A stretch of DNA of 64,000 nucleotides from CAWACP01 sp963832965 (lineage in GTDB: Bacteria > Acidobacteriota > Terriglobia > Bryobacterales > Bryobacteraceae): positions 744,001 through 808,000 of the forward strand of contig CAWHVW010000005.1 of assembly GCA_963832965.1 (NCBI GenBank), given 5' to 3'. The notes beneath the pieces are model-generated. The model was given only the letters and a program-made list of their open reading frames with translations. It was not told the DNA's origin and did no database searches. Below are positions 1 through 8,701 of the stretch, piece by piece (position 1 is the stretch's first letter; each line of letters starts with the position of its first letter). A program made the position numbers and the translations under genes.

Positions 1-601
1 CCTGACGCTGGCGCTGCACGGTGTTGCCGTTGTTGTCGGTTTCCGTGTAATACTCGGTTTCCCAGTAATGTTCGCCGCGCTCGCCGGTGTAGCCGCTGTC
101 GGTGTCGGCCGCCCAGTCCCAGAAGGGAAGGTACACGCCGGCGATGCCCTCCTGTTGCGCCATCTTCTTCAAGGCATTCGGAGCGAACCAGCGGGCGGCC
201 AGCCACTCCCGCACGCGCGCTTGCGCTTGTTCCCTGGGGACCTTCGCGGGGAGCACGCCGTCGGGCGCGATCAGCGCATCCGCGGCCTTCGGCTGGGCGA
301 CGATGGCGCCTCCGCAGAACGGGCAGACCCCGGCCACTTCCGGTGGCTTAAACGCAACGACGCTGCCGCAGCCGTTGCAGGTGACCTCCAAGGCCCCTTC
401 GCCCAGAGACTTTCCCGTGGCAGCGGCGGCTTGCGCGAGGCCCTCTTCCAGCGTGTGTACGGTAACCGTGGTTGCCGACGGAACTACGGCCTCGGTGTGG
501 CCGCAGAAGCGGCACTTCAGGGCGCCCGTCTGGGGGTCAAACTCCATGTCCGCTGAACAACTGGGGCAGCGGAACTGCGGGGTCTTGCCGGAACTGGCCA
601 T
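1..601 (-). CDS. Double zinc-ribbon hypothetical protein (3' end off the window)
   Basis: About 200 N-terminal residues are visible; the gene runs off the left edge. The ATG at 599-601 is followed by two cysteine clusters. C12-x2-C15 with C30-x2-C33 forms the first ribbon, and C75-x2-C78 with C93-x2-C96 forms the second, both with the CxxCG look of rubredoxin or TFIIB-like zinc ribbons. Later residues are rich in Trp and Tyr (around 165-190) and polar, suggesting a folded domain after the ribbons. Proteins of this layout are often annotated loosely as replication-factor-Y or helicase-like, but no helicase motif is visible. Role unknown; zinc binding is the only supported inference. Confidence 0.6.
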   Translation of the reverse strand, partial: MASSGKTPQFRCPSCSADMEFDPQTGALKCRFCGHTEAVVPSATTVTVHTLEEGLAQAAAATGKSLGEGALEVTCNGCGSVVAFKPPEVAGVCPFCGGAIVAQPKAADALIAPDGVLPAKVPREQAQARVREWLAARWFAPNALKKMAQQEGIAGVYLPFWDWAADTDSGYTGERGEHYWETEYYTETDNNGNTVQRQRQ

Positions 602-647
602 ATTGAGACTATTATGAGGGCTGCGGCGTTACAAAGAGCGAATCCGC

Positions 648-670
648 GGCAGGGCACGGCCCTGCCCCAC
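648..670 (+). repeat. REP-like palindrome copy 1
   Basis: Perfect 8-bp arms GGCAGGGC and GCCCTGCC around an ACG loop, followed by CCAC. It lies between the zinc-ribbon gene and truA. It belongs to the family repeated at 10843, 10878, 18499, 38467 and 48416, all in the same orientation. Confidence 0.8.
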
Positions 671-691
671 ATTGCCGCCCGGTAGTACCGC

Positions 692-1435
692 TCAATATTC
701 CACGTTCAGCAGGAACAGACCGCGGGCGGGCGCACTGGGGCCGGGTGCAATCCCGCAGCCGGGCTGCAGGCGCGCGCAGATGTCCGCGGCGTGGAGATTT
801 TCTTTGCCCACCTCCAGCAGCACACCGGTGATGTTGCGCACCATGTGTTTGAGAAAGCCAGTGCCGCGCACCTGATACAAGAGCCGCGCGCCGTCGCGCC
901 ACACGGCGGATGAGTAGACCGTTCGCACCTTCGACCGGGCGGATTCATCGCTCTCGTCGGACGCCGCGAACGCGGTGAAATCGTGCTCGCCTTCCAGCAG
1001 CGGGGCGGCGGTGATCATCGCTTCTTCGTCCAGCGGCCAAGGATGGTGACAGACATAGAGCCGGTCGAAGGGCGGGCAGATCTCTTCGCGCCAGATACGG
1101 TACTGGTACGTCTTGGCGCGCGCGTCAAAGCGCGGGTGAAAATCCGGCGCGACCTCCTCGGCGGCGATGATGCGAATGGAACGCGGCAACAGCCGGTTCA
1201 TGGCCCGCCGGAGATTTTCCACGGGGATGGGATTCCCCAGCGAAAAAGCGGCGATCTGCGCCAGAGCGTGCACGCCAGCATCGGTGCGGCCGGAACCGTG
1301 AACCGTTACCGGAGCGCCTTCGATGGAGGTGACTATGCTTTCAAGCGTGCCCTGAATGGTGGGCAGGCCCGGCTGCACCTGCCAGCCGTGGAACCCGGTG
1401 CCGTCGTAAGCGATGGTAGTGCGAATACGGCGCAT
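692..1435 (-). CDS. truA: tRNA pseudouridine(38-40) synthase TruA
   Basis: Isomerises uridines 38-40 in the anticodon arm of many tRNAs. At 247 residues it has the usual family length. The N-terminal Y-D-G-T-G-F-x-G-W signature is at residues 10-18, and the catalytic aspartate is D52 in G-R-T-D-A-G-V-H. The C-terminal half carries the R-x-x-x-x-Y-R-I and F-x-x-H-M-V-R-N family blocks. I chose the ATG at 1433-1435; a TTG four codons upstream (1447) is in frame but would add only four residues. It stands alone, divergent from the histidine kinase gene. Confidence 0.95.
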   Translation of the reverse strand: MRRIRTTIAYDGTGFHGWQVQPGLPTIQGTLESIVTSIEGAPVTVHGSGRTDAGVHALAQIAAFSLGNPIPVENLRRAMNRLLPRSIRIIAAEEVAPDFHPRFDARAKTYQYRIWREEICPPFDRLYVCHHPWPLDEEAMITAAPLLEGEHDFTAFAASDESDESARSKVRTVYSSAVWRDGARLLYQVRGTGFLKHMVRNITGVLLEVGKENLHAADICARLQPGCGIAPGPSAPARGLFLLNVEY

Positions 1436-1507
1436 GCCTGGCGCCAATATAGCATCGGGACGCGCGATTGCGCGGAAGTCCGGTACTACAATTGGAGTTC
1501 ATCCACC

Positions 1508-2926
1508 GTGACGCAGACACTTCTGAGACGGACGCAAGTGGCCTTGATCTGGGTTGCTCTCGTCCCGGTGGCGCTTGCGACGCTTGCGTGGCGGGACATC
1601 GTCCAGTATCGCGAGCGCGTCGCTTCGGTATCCCATACGCGCCAAGTTCTGGGCGAGATGGAGACGTTGTTTCTAGCGATCACGGACTCGGAAACGGGCC
1701 AGCGTGGATATTTGCTCACCGGAGACGAGTCGTATCTGCAGCCGTTTCGCGCGGCGTCGCCGCAGGTGGAACAATCGCTGGCGCGCCTTGGAGAACTGAT
1801 TCGCGAGAGCAGCCCTGATCGGCGGGCGCGATTTGAGGAACTGGCGGCCGCGGTTCATCTCAAGATGGGAGAACTGCAGGACACGGTCCAACTGAGGCGC
1901 ACACAGGGGCAGGCCGCGTCCATGGCCGTGCTCCGCACCGGCGCGGGCCAGCGGGCCATGGAAACGATTCGCCGCATCACACTGGCCATGAACATGGAGC
2001 AGGAGCGCAACCTGGAACAGTTTCGCCAGGCCGCGCAAGCCACCCAGTTCCACGCCGCTCTCTATTTCGGGGTCGGCATTGTGGCTTCGGTGGTGCTGCT
2101 GATCTGGGCCTATCACCTGATCTCGGTTTACGCCGACGAACGCAAGCGGGCCGAGCGGGAGGCGGCGCGACTCAACGCGGAGCTGGAGCAGCGCGTGGTG
2201 GAGCGGACCGCCGAACTCCGCTCGGCCAACACGAATCTGCTTCGATCCAATGCCGACCTCGAGCGGTTCGCCTACGTGGCCAGTCACGATCTGCAGGAGC
2301 CCTTGCGCATGGTGAGCGCCTATGTGGATCTGCTGGCGCGCCGGTACGAAGGGAGACTGGACAAAGACGCCGACGACTACATCCGCTTCGCCGTCGATGG
2401 CGCCAGCCGCATGAGGCTGCTGATCAGCGATCTGCTTTCCTATTCGCGGACGGGCATGCAGCCGTTGCGGATTGTTCCGACGGATCTGGAAAAGGTTTTG
2501 GAGGCGGCCATGGACAACCTGCGCATTCTTCGCGAGGAAACGCGAGCGGAGATCGTGCATGCGCCGCTGCCGGTGGCGCCTGGCGACGAAGCGGGCCTGG
2601 TGCTGGTGATGCAGAACCTATTGGGCAACGCCATGAAGTTCCGCCAACCGGACCGTCCTCCGAGGGTGCGTGTGGCGGCCACGCGAAGCGGCGAAGAATG
2701 GCGTTTCGTGGTGGAGGACAACGGCATCGGTTTCGATGGCCAGTACGGCGACAAGATCTTCGAAATCTTCCAACGTCTGCACGCGGGCAGCGCGTATCCG
2801 GGAACGGGCATCGGGCTGGCCATTTCCAAGCGGATTATTGAAGCGCACGGCGGGCGGATGTGGGCAGAATCGACCGTAGGGGCCGGTTCGAAGTTCTGGT
2901 TTTCGTTGCCCGCGACGGGGGCGTAA
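1508..2926 (+). CDS. CHASE3-type sensor histidine kinase
   Basis: Membrane sensor kinase of 472 residues. A first transmembrane helix (about 10-29) and a second (about 180-200) flank an extracytoplasmic alpha-helical region with the T-x-x-G-x-R-G-Y-L-L-T-G signature typical of CHASE3. A coiled coil leads to a HisKA domain with the phospho-acceptor H260 in S-H-D-L-Q-E-P, then an HATPase domain with the N box (Q-N-L-L-G-N-A), V-E-D-N-G-I-G-F and G-T-G-I-G-L-A-I. The start is GTG at 1508, ten bases after GGAG; the open frame extends upstream to 983, but that part overlaps truA in antisense. No receiver domain or adjacent response regulator is present. The downstream phosphatase gene starts 35 bases later, so the two probably form one unit. 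Confidence 0.88.
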   Translation: MTQTLLRRTQVALIWVALVPVALATLAWRDIVQYRERVASVSHTRQVLGEMETLFLAITDSETGQRGYLLTGDESYLQPFRAASPQVEQSLARLGELIRESSPDRRARFEELAAAVHLKMGELQDTVQLRRTQGQAASMAVLRTGAGQRAMETIRRITLAMNMEQERNLEQFRQAAQATQFHAALYFGVGIVASVVLLIWAYHLISVYADERKRAEREAARLNAELEQRVVERTAELRSANTNLLRSNADLERFAYVASHDLQEPLRMVSAYVDLLARRYEGRLDKDADDYIRFAVDGASRMRLLISDLLSYSRTGMQPLRIVPTDLEKVLEAAMDNLRILREETRAEIVHAPLPVAPGDEAGLVLVMQNLLGNAMKFRQPDRPPRVRVAATRSGEEWRFVVEDNGIGFDGQYGDKIFEIFQRLHAGSAYPGTGIGLAISKRIIEAHGGRMWAESTVGAGSKFWFSLPATGA

Positions 2927-2961
2927 TTCCGAGAACATAGGGAAGCGCGAAAGCGAGGCGG

Positions 2962-4068
2962 ATGGCGAACCGATTCACAGACTTCTGGCGGCGGATCAGC
3001 GACGGCCTGGCAATCCAGGATCTCTGGGTTCAGTTCCAGGCGGACGCGCGCTTCAGCTACGAAGTGTATTCAAAGGAAGTGGGCTCGGCGATCGGCGAGA
3101 AGCACTGGTACAAGGGCCGAGTTCTGCGCACGGCCCGCGCGCTGTTCTGGGCCATGATGGAGAAGCTGTCACCCGGCCGCCGCGTGTTGTTCCTGGTCGC
3201 GCTGGTGCTGCTGGTCTTCCCTCACGTGCAATTCCACACCGCTCACGGGGAAGTAGAGATCGATGGCCTGACCTTCTTCGGCGGCGCAGGGCTGTTGATC
3301 CTGCTGGCGCTCGAACTTGCCGACCGCGTCACCATGAAACGCGACCTGGAAATTGCGCGGGAGATCCAGGGATGGCTGATGCCCGCAGCGCCGCCGCGGG
3401 TTCCGGGGATAGACATCGCATTCTCGACCCGTCCCGCCAACACCGTGGCGGGCGATTACTACGACGCTTTCTTTCGGCCGGGCATCCCGGACCGTCTGCT
3501 GGTAGTAGTAGCCGATGTCGCGGGCAAGAGCGTTCCGGCCGCGCTGCTAATGGCCACCTTGCAGGCGAGTTTGCGCACGCTGTCCGCGGGGACTGGTTCG
3601 CTGCTGGAGGTGACCGGAGCGCTGAATCAGTACCTGTGCGCGCAGAATCCGGAGGGCCGGCGATTTACTACGGCCTTTATGGCCGAGATCAACCCGGCCA
3701 GCGGCAATTTCGCATACATCAACGCGGGGCATAACTGGCCGGTGCTGCGGCGCGCATCGGGCGCGGTGGAACGGCTGGAGACAGGCGGGCTGCCACTGGG
3801 CCTGCGGCCGAATGCCGTGTATGAAACGGGTGCGGGCACTCTCGGCGCCGGCGATCTGCTGGTGATTTTCACCGATGGGCTGGTGGAAGCCGAGGACGAC
3901 AAGCAGGAGGAGTACGGGGAAGCGCGTATGCTGGGCGTGATTGCCGGGCTGGGGCAGGGAAGCGCGGCCGAGGCGCTGGGCAGGCTGACCGCATCGGTGA
4001 ACGCGTTTGTTGGGGCGACGCGCCAGCACGACGACATCACTTGTCTGGTGCTGCGGGTTTCGCAGTGA
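2962..4068 (+). CDS. SpoIIE/RsbU-type PP2C serine phosphatase, membrane-anchored
   Basis: 368 residues. After a soluble N-terminal stretch there are two hydrophobic segments (about 74-92 and 100-117), then a PP2C-like SpoIIE domain over roughly 150-366. Metal-binding acidic residues are visible in A-G-D-Y-Y-D, V-A-D-V-A-G-K, F-T-D-G-L-V-E-A and H-D-D-I-T. Such enzymes usually dephosphorylate anti-sigma-factor antagonists or STAS proteins in partner-switching circuits. No STAS or anti-sigma gene is seen nearby, so the target is unknown. Placement between a histidine kinase and a Ser/Thr kinase suggests a local phospho-signalling block. Confidence 0.85.
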   Translation: MANRFTDFWRRISDGLAIQDLWVQFQADARFSYEVYSKEVGSAIGEKHWYKGRVLRTARALFWAMMEKLSPGRRVLFLVALVLLVFPHVQFHTAHGEVEIDGLTFFGGAGLLILLALELADRVTMKRDLEIAREIQGWLMPAAPPRVPGIDIAFSTRPANTVAGDYYDAFFRPGIPDRLLVVVADVAGKSVPAALLMATLQASLRTLSAGTGSLLEVTGALNQYLCAQNPEGRRFTTAFMAEINPASGNFAYINAGHNWPVLRRASGAVERLETGGLPLGLRPNAVYETGAGTLGAGDLLVIFTDGLVEAEDDKQEEYGEARMLGVIAGLGQGSAAEALGRLTASVNAFVGATRQHDDITCLVLRVSQ

Positions 4069-4101
4069 GCGTCTTCGGGTGAGGTAGAATTCCTACACAC
4101 A

Positions 4102-6660
4102 ATGAGCCTTTCCACCGGCACACGTCTGGGCCCGTATGAGATTCTTGCCGTCGTCGGAGCCGGCGGGATGGGCGAGGTATACAAGGCGCATGACGCGAGG
4201 CTGGATCGCGCGGTGGCGATCAAGGTTCTGCCGGAGTCGTTCGCCTCCGATGCCGACCGGCTGCGGCGGTTCGAGATTGAGGCGAAAGCCGCCGGCGCCT
4301 TGAATCATCCGAATATCCTGGTGGTGCACGACATCGGGATGGAAGGCGGCGCCCCCTACCTGGTGTCTGAACTGCTGGAAGGCGAATCGCTGCGCGAGCG
4401 CTTGAAGCGGGGCAAGTTGAGCCCCGGCCGCGCGATCGAAATGGCCCGGCAGATTGTCGCGGGCCTGGCAGCGGCGCACGCGAAGGGCATCGTGCATCGT
4501 GATCTCAAGCCCGACAACATTTTCGTCACGCGCGACGGGCGGGTGAAGATTCTGGATTTTGGATTGGCGAAGGTGACGACGCCGATTAAGGCTGGCGAAG
4601 GTGCGACGCGCACGCTGGACACCGGTCCAGGAACGGCGATGGGGACCGTGGCGTACATGTCGCCGGAACAGGTGCGGGGCAAGACGGTGGACCATCGCTC
4701 CGATATTTTCAGCTTCGGATGCGTGCTCTTCGAGATGGTCACCGGTGAGCGGGCGTTTCAGGGCGAAACATCGGCGGATACGATGAGCGCCATCCTGCAC
4801 GCCGACCCCGTGGACGAGTTGCCCGCGGCGGCGGCGATTCCAGCCGTGCTCAGCCGTACCATCCGGCACTGCCTCGAGAAAGACGTTGACGAGCGATTCC
4901 AATCGGCGAAAGACCTGGCGTTCGATCTGGAGGCGGCAAGCAGCATATCCGGCACGACGAGCGTGGCCGCTCGGCCGGCTCCGGCGAGGCGGCGGAGCCG
5001 GATTCCCGTGTGGGCACTGGCGTTGTGCGCGGCGGCTGCCGGAGCCGCGATGTGGTGGGGGATGACGCGGCGTTCCGCGGAGCCGCCCACTTTTCAAAGG
5101 CTGACGTTTCAGCGCGGAATCATTCAAAACGCACGGTTCACGCCCGATGGAAGCAGCGTGATCTACGGCGCATCCTGGGACGGGGAGCCGATCTCGCTCT
5201 ACTCGATGCAACCGGGGCAGACCGAAGCTCTCGCGCTGGGCGCGCGGTCGACCGGCTTGTTTGCCGTCTCCGCGAGCGGCGAAATAGCCGCCGCTGTTGG
5301 CTGTCGTTTTCAGGGGACGTTTCGAGTTGAGGGCACGCTGGCGCAGATGCCGTTGAATGGCAGCGCGCCTCGGGAACTCCTCGAAAACGTGGTATTCGCG
5401 GACTGGTCTCCGGATGGGTCACAGCTCGCGGTGGTGGTTTGGGACGGCACAACCCCGCGTCTGGAATTTCCACCCGGCCAGGTGGTGTACCGGAGTACCG
5501 GCACGGCGTGGCCGGGGGACATCAGAATATCGCCTCAGGGCGACAAGATCGCTTTCGCAGACCACTATTACTACGGTGATGATGGCAGTGTCGCCGTTCT
5601 GGACCGGGCGGGGCGGAAAACCACGATTTCAGAAAGATTCACCAGCTTGCAGGGGCTGGCCTGGTCCCCGAGCGGGAAGGAGGTCTGGTACAGCGGCGCG
5701 AAGAGCGGGGGCGAGCGGGCGCTGTATGCGTCCAACCTTGGGGGACAGCAGCGCCTGATTCTGCGGCTGCCCGGTACATTTACGTTTCGCGATATCGCTA
5801 AAGACGGCCGCGTTCTGGTGAGCAGGGACGAACCGCGTCTGGAAGTACAATTCGTCGGGCCCGGAGACGACCGGCCACGGGATTTGTCGTGGCTGGACTG
5901 GACGGAGCTGTGCGTTCTGTCGGACGATGGACACACGCTGGCTCTGGTGGAATCGGGCGATGCCGTGGCGGGGGAGCATGTGATCTACGTCCGGAAAACC
6001 GACGGATCTCCGGCGGTCCGCATCGGCAAGGGGCGCGCGGCTGCGCTTTCACCCGACGGGAAGTGGGTGCTCTCGGTGGACGACCAGAATCCCGGCGCGT
6101 CGGCATTCATGCTGTTGCCGCTTCGAGCCGGTACTCCGATTCGCGTGGAGACCGGTTTGGCCATCAGCGCGACGACGGCCGCGTGGCTGCCTGATGGCAA
6201 GGGCATCGTGTATGTGGCGAATGAGAGCGGGAGGCCGCGGCGGACTTACGTGCAGGAACTGGACGGCGCGGCGCGCCCGGCGACACCGGAAGGCTCCTTG
6301 CTGGTTGCGTTACGTCCGGACGGTTCCCGCCTGCTGGCGCGGAATTCCGAGGGTTACGCTCTGTATCCGGTGAATGGCGGTCAGCCGCAACCAGTGCGCT
6401 GGCTAACTGCTGACGACCGTGTCCTGGGGTTCGCCAGCGGCGGTGACGCGGTGTACCTGACGGCTCAAGAAAATGACAGCCGCATTTACCGGGTGGATTT
6501 GACAAGCGGAAAGAGGGAAATGTGGAAGGAACTGCGGCCCGCGGATCCGGCGGGAAGCCGGGGCGTGGGATGGATCAGGATCACTCCGGATGGAAGATCG
6601 ATCGCATACTCAGGAGTTCGGACGGATTCGGAATTGTATCTGGTGACCGGGCTTAAGTAG
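4102..6660 (+). CDS. Ser/Thr protein kinase with C-terminal TolB/WD40-like propeller
   Basis: 852 residues. The kinase domain spans about 12-275: glycine loop G-A-G-G-M-G-E-V-Y at 19-27, ATP lysine K41, catalytic H-R-D-L-K-P-D-N with D134, D-F-G with D152, and the A-Y-M-S-P-E-Q activation-segment end. A single transmembrane helix (about 300-318) separates it from an extracytoplasmic region of some 530 residues. That region has repeated F-T-P-D-G, W-S-P-D-G, L-S-P-D-G and I-T-P-D-G turns, the signature of PD40/TolB propellers. The architecture is typical of acidobacterial signalling kinases; the propeller probably senses a ligand or protein. Its stop overlaps the convergent glgX stop region (6653-6660) by eight bases. 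Confidence 0.92.
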   Translation: MSLSTGTRLGPYEILAVVGAGGMGEVYKAHDARLDRAVAIKVLPESFASDADRLRRFEIEAKAAGALNHPNILVVHDIGMEGGAPYLVSELLEGESLRERLKRGKLSPGRAIEMARQIVAGLAAAHAKGIVHRDLKPDNIFVTRDGRVKILDFGLAKVTTPIKAGEGATRTLDTGPGTAMGTVAYMSPEQVRGKTVDHRSDIFSFGCVLFEMVTGERAFQGETSADTMSAILHADPVDELPAAAAIPAVLSRTIRHCLEKDVDERFQSAKDLAFDLEAASSISGTTSVAARPAPARRRSRIPVWALALCAAAAGAAMWWGMTRRSAEPPTFQRLTFQRGIIQNARFTPDGSSVIYGASWDGEPISLYSMQPGQTEALALGARSTGLFAVSASGEIAAAVGCRFQGTFRVEGTLAQMPLNGSAPRELLENVVFADWSPDGSQLAVVVWDGTTPRLEFPPGQVVYRSTGTAWPGDIRISPQGDKIAFADHYYYGDDGSVAVLDRAGRKTTISERFTSLQGLAWSPSGKEVWYSGAKSGGERALYASNLGGQQRLILRLPGTFTFRDIAKDGRVLVSRDEPRLEVQFVGPGDDRPRDLSWLDWTELCVLSDDGHTLALVESGDAVAGEHVIYVRKTDGSPAVRIGKGRAAALSPDGKWVLSVDDQNPGASAFMLLPLRAGTPIRVETGLAISATTAAWLPDGKGIVYVANESGRPRRTYVQELDGAARPATPEGSLLVALRPDGSRLLARNSEGYALYPVNGGQPQPVRWLTADDRVLGFASGGDAVYLTAQENDSRIYRVDLTSGKREMWKELRPADPAGSRGVGWIRITPDGRSIAYSGVRTDSELYLVTGLK

Positions 6661-8701
6661 TTAACTTCCGGCGAACCAGCACCACCACGGAACGCGGCTG
6701 CACGACGTATTCCGTTGACATCAACGGGAGGCCGGCAGCCACAAAGCCGTCGGGGCCGGCGATGTTGGTATCCGCAACTCGCGACCACTCGCCCTCCTTC
6801 CCTTCGTGGATGGTGAAGGCCAGTTCCTGCCACCAGGCGTTGATCATCACGTAGAGGTCGTCATCGTTCTGCGAAGCGCCGCTCAGGTGGAAGGCGAGGC
6901 TATGGGAGTGATCCGACTCGTCCAATTGCCCGGTGGCGCCGAACCAGCGCACATCGTCACGCCAGTAGCGGCTGCGGCACAGTGATGGGTGCGATTTGCG
7001 GAAGGCAATCATCCGCTGGAAGAACTGGAAAATATCCTGATTCTGCCACAGGCGGCCCCAATCCAGCCAGCTTGTTTCGTTGTCCTGGTTGAACGGGTTG
7101 TTGTTGCCGTGCTGGGTCTGCATGAACTCGTCGCCGGCGCGAAACATGGGCGTGCCGTTGGAGAGCATGAGCAGGCAACAGAAATTACGGATCTGCTTCC
7201 GCCGCAGGGCGATCACATCGGGCGGAACGTTATCATCGCCCTCCACGCCGCAATTCCAACTGTAGTTCTCGTCCATGCCATCGCCATTGTTTTCGCCGTT
7301 GGCGTCGTTGTGCTTCTGGTTGTAGGCAACCAGATCGTAGAGCGTGAAGCCGTCGTGGCTGGTGACGTAGTTGACGCTCTGGAAGGCGTGGTAGGCATTG
7401 GGGCGGTCGTCGGGGAAAAAATCGTCGCTGCCATACAGGCGGTGGACCATGTCCGGCACCATGCCCGCGTCGCTCTTCACGAAGCGCCGGACGTCGTCGC
7501 GAAACCGGCCGTTCCACTGCAGCCAGGTGACGCCCGGGAAACTGTGGCCTAGTTGATACGCGCCCCCGGCGTCCCACGGCTCGGCGATGAGGCGGATGTT
7601 GTGGAGGTCAGGATCGGCCGCGATTTCGCCGATAATGGGCGGGTCCTCCCAGTTGAGAGAGCCGTCGGGATTGCGGGTGAAAGCGGAAGCCAGGTCGAAG
7701 CGAAAACCGTCCACGCCCATTTCCACGCGCCAGTAGCGCAGGCTGGCCAGAATCATCTGGCGCACGTAGGGGCTGGAAACGTTCAGGGTGTTGCCGGTTC
7801 CCGAATAGTTCGCGTACGGGCTGGCGGGGTTGCCGGACATCATGTAGTATTCGCTGTTGTCGAGGCCTTTATAGCTGTAGGTTGGCCCGCGATGATCGCC
7901 TTCGGCGGTGTGGTTGTATACGACGTCGAGAATTACCTCGATACCCGCCTCATGCAGGGCGTCGACCATGCAACGGAACTCTTCGTGCTCCTGGCAGGGC
8001 TGGCGCCGGCTGGCATAGGTGTGGTGCGCGGAGAAGAAGTTCAGGGGCATGTAGCCCCAGTAGTCGTCGTTCTGCGGGTCCCGCTGGTAGACGGGCATGA
8101 GTTCCACGATGGTGATGCCGAGGTCCTTGAGGTAGGGGATCTTCTCCACGAGCCCGTCGAAGGTTCCGGCGCGCGCGGGATCGACGCCGGAGCTGGGGTG
8201 TTTGGTAAATCCACGGACGTGCAGCTCGTAGATAATGGCGTCGGCTTCGTGGTGGCCGATGCCGGGCAGCGGCGCCGGTGCGCAATCGCCGGGACGAGAC
8301 GAGGGGATCACGCCCAGCGGCGCGCGACCTTCGTTGGGACCCGGACGCATGGCCAGATTCCGATCGAAGGTGCTGGGAAAGAAGATGCAGGAGGCGTGGG
8401 GATCGAGCAACTGCTTTTGCGGATCGAACCCCGGGCCGGCGCCGCTGGCTGAGTACGCGTAGTAGCGGGCCGCGCCGATGGTGGCAGAAGGGATGCGGCA
8501 ATGCCAGATGCGTCCCGATTTGTTCCGCAGGAAATCGAAGTTGAAGGTGAAGGCGGGGTTCACAAGATCCGCGGGAGCAAACAACAGCAGCGTCATACTT
8601 TCGGCGTGCTCTGAAAACACGGCGAAGTTGAACGCTTGCTCGCTCGCGATCCAGGTGACGCCCAGCGGCGTGGGCGCGCCCTCTGTGGAACTCCAGCTCA
8701 G
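6653..8701 (-). CDS. glgX: Glycogen debranching enzyme GlgX (isoamylase family), apparent CTG start
   Basis: GH13 debranching enzyme that removes alpha-1,6 branches from glycogen. With a CTG start at 8699-8701 it is 682 residues, a normal GlgX length. It keeps the family N-terminus P-L-G-V-T-W...N-F-A-V-F-S. Catalytic residues are D336 (F-R-F-D-L-A), E374 (L-I-A-E-P-W-D) and D450 (T-S-H-D-G). No ATG, GTG or TTG lies between the upstream in-frame stop and this conserved block; the first ATG (8620) and the preceding GTG would delete it. A GGGGAG Shine-Dalgarno (8708-8713) sits six bases before the CTG, which overlaps the tkt TGA as CTGA. It is coupled to tkt. Confidence 0.92.
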   Translation of the reverse strand: MSWSSTEGAPTPLGVTWIASEQAFNFAVFSEHAESMTLLLFAPADLVNPAFTFNFDFLRNKSGRIWHCRIPSATIGAARYYAYSASGAGPGFDPQKQLLDPHASCIFFPSTFDRNLAMRPGPNEGRAPLGVIPSSRPGDCAPAPLPGIGHHEADAIIYELHVRGFTKHPSSGVDPARAGTFDGLVEKIPYLKDLGITIVELMPVYQRDPQNDDYWGYMPLNFFSAHHTYASRRQPCQEHEEFRCMVDALHEAGIEVILDVVYNHTAEGDHRGPTYSYKGLDNSEYYMMSGNPASPYANYSGTGNTLNVSSPYVRQMILASLRYWRVEMGVDGFRFDLASAFTRNPDGSLNWEDPPIIGEIAADPDLHNIRLIAEPWDAGGAYQLGHSFPGVTWLQWNGRFRDDVRRFVKSDAGMVPDMVHRLYGSDDFFPDDRPNAYHAFQSVNYVTSHDGFTLYDLVAYNQKHNDANGENNGDGMDENYSWNCGVEGDDNVPPDVIALRRKQIRNFCCLLMLSNGTPMFRAGDEFMQTQHGNNNPFNQDNETSWLDWGRLWQNQDIFQFFQRMIAFRKSHPSLCRSRYWRDDVRWFGATGQLDESDHSHSLAFHLSGASQNDDDLYVMINAWWQELAFTIHEGKEGEWSRVADTNIAGPDGFVAAGLPLMSTEYVVQPRSVVVLVRRKLTT

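Noticed and set aside
983..1507. N-terminal extension of the histidine kinase
   Set aside because: It overlaps truA in antisense; GTG 1508 has a good ribosome site and is followed by the first membrane helix.
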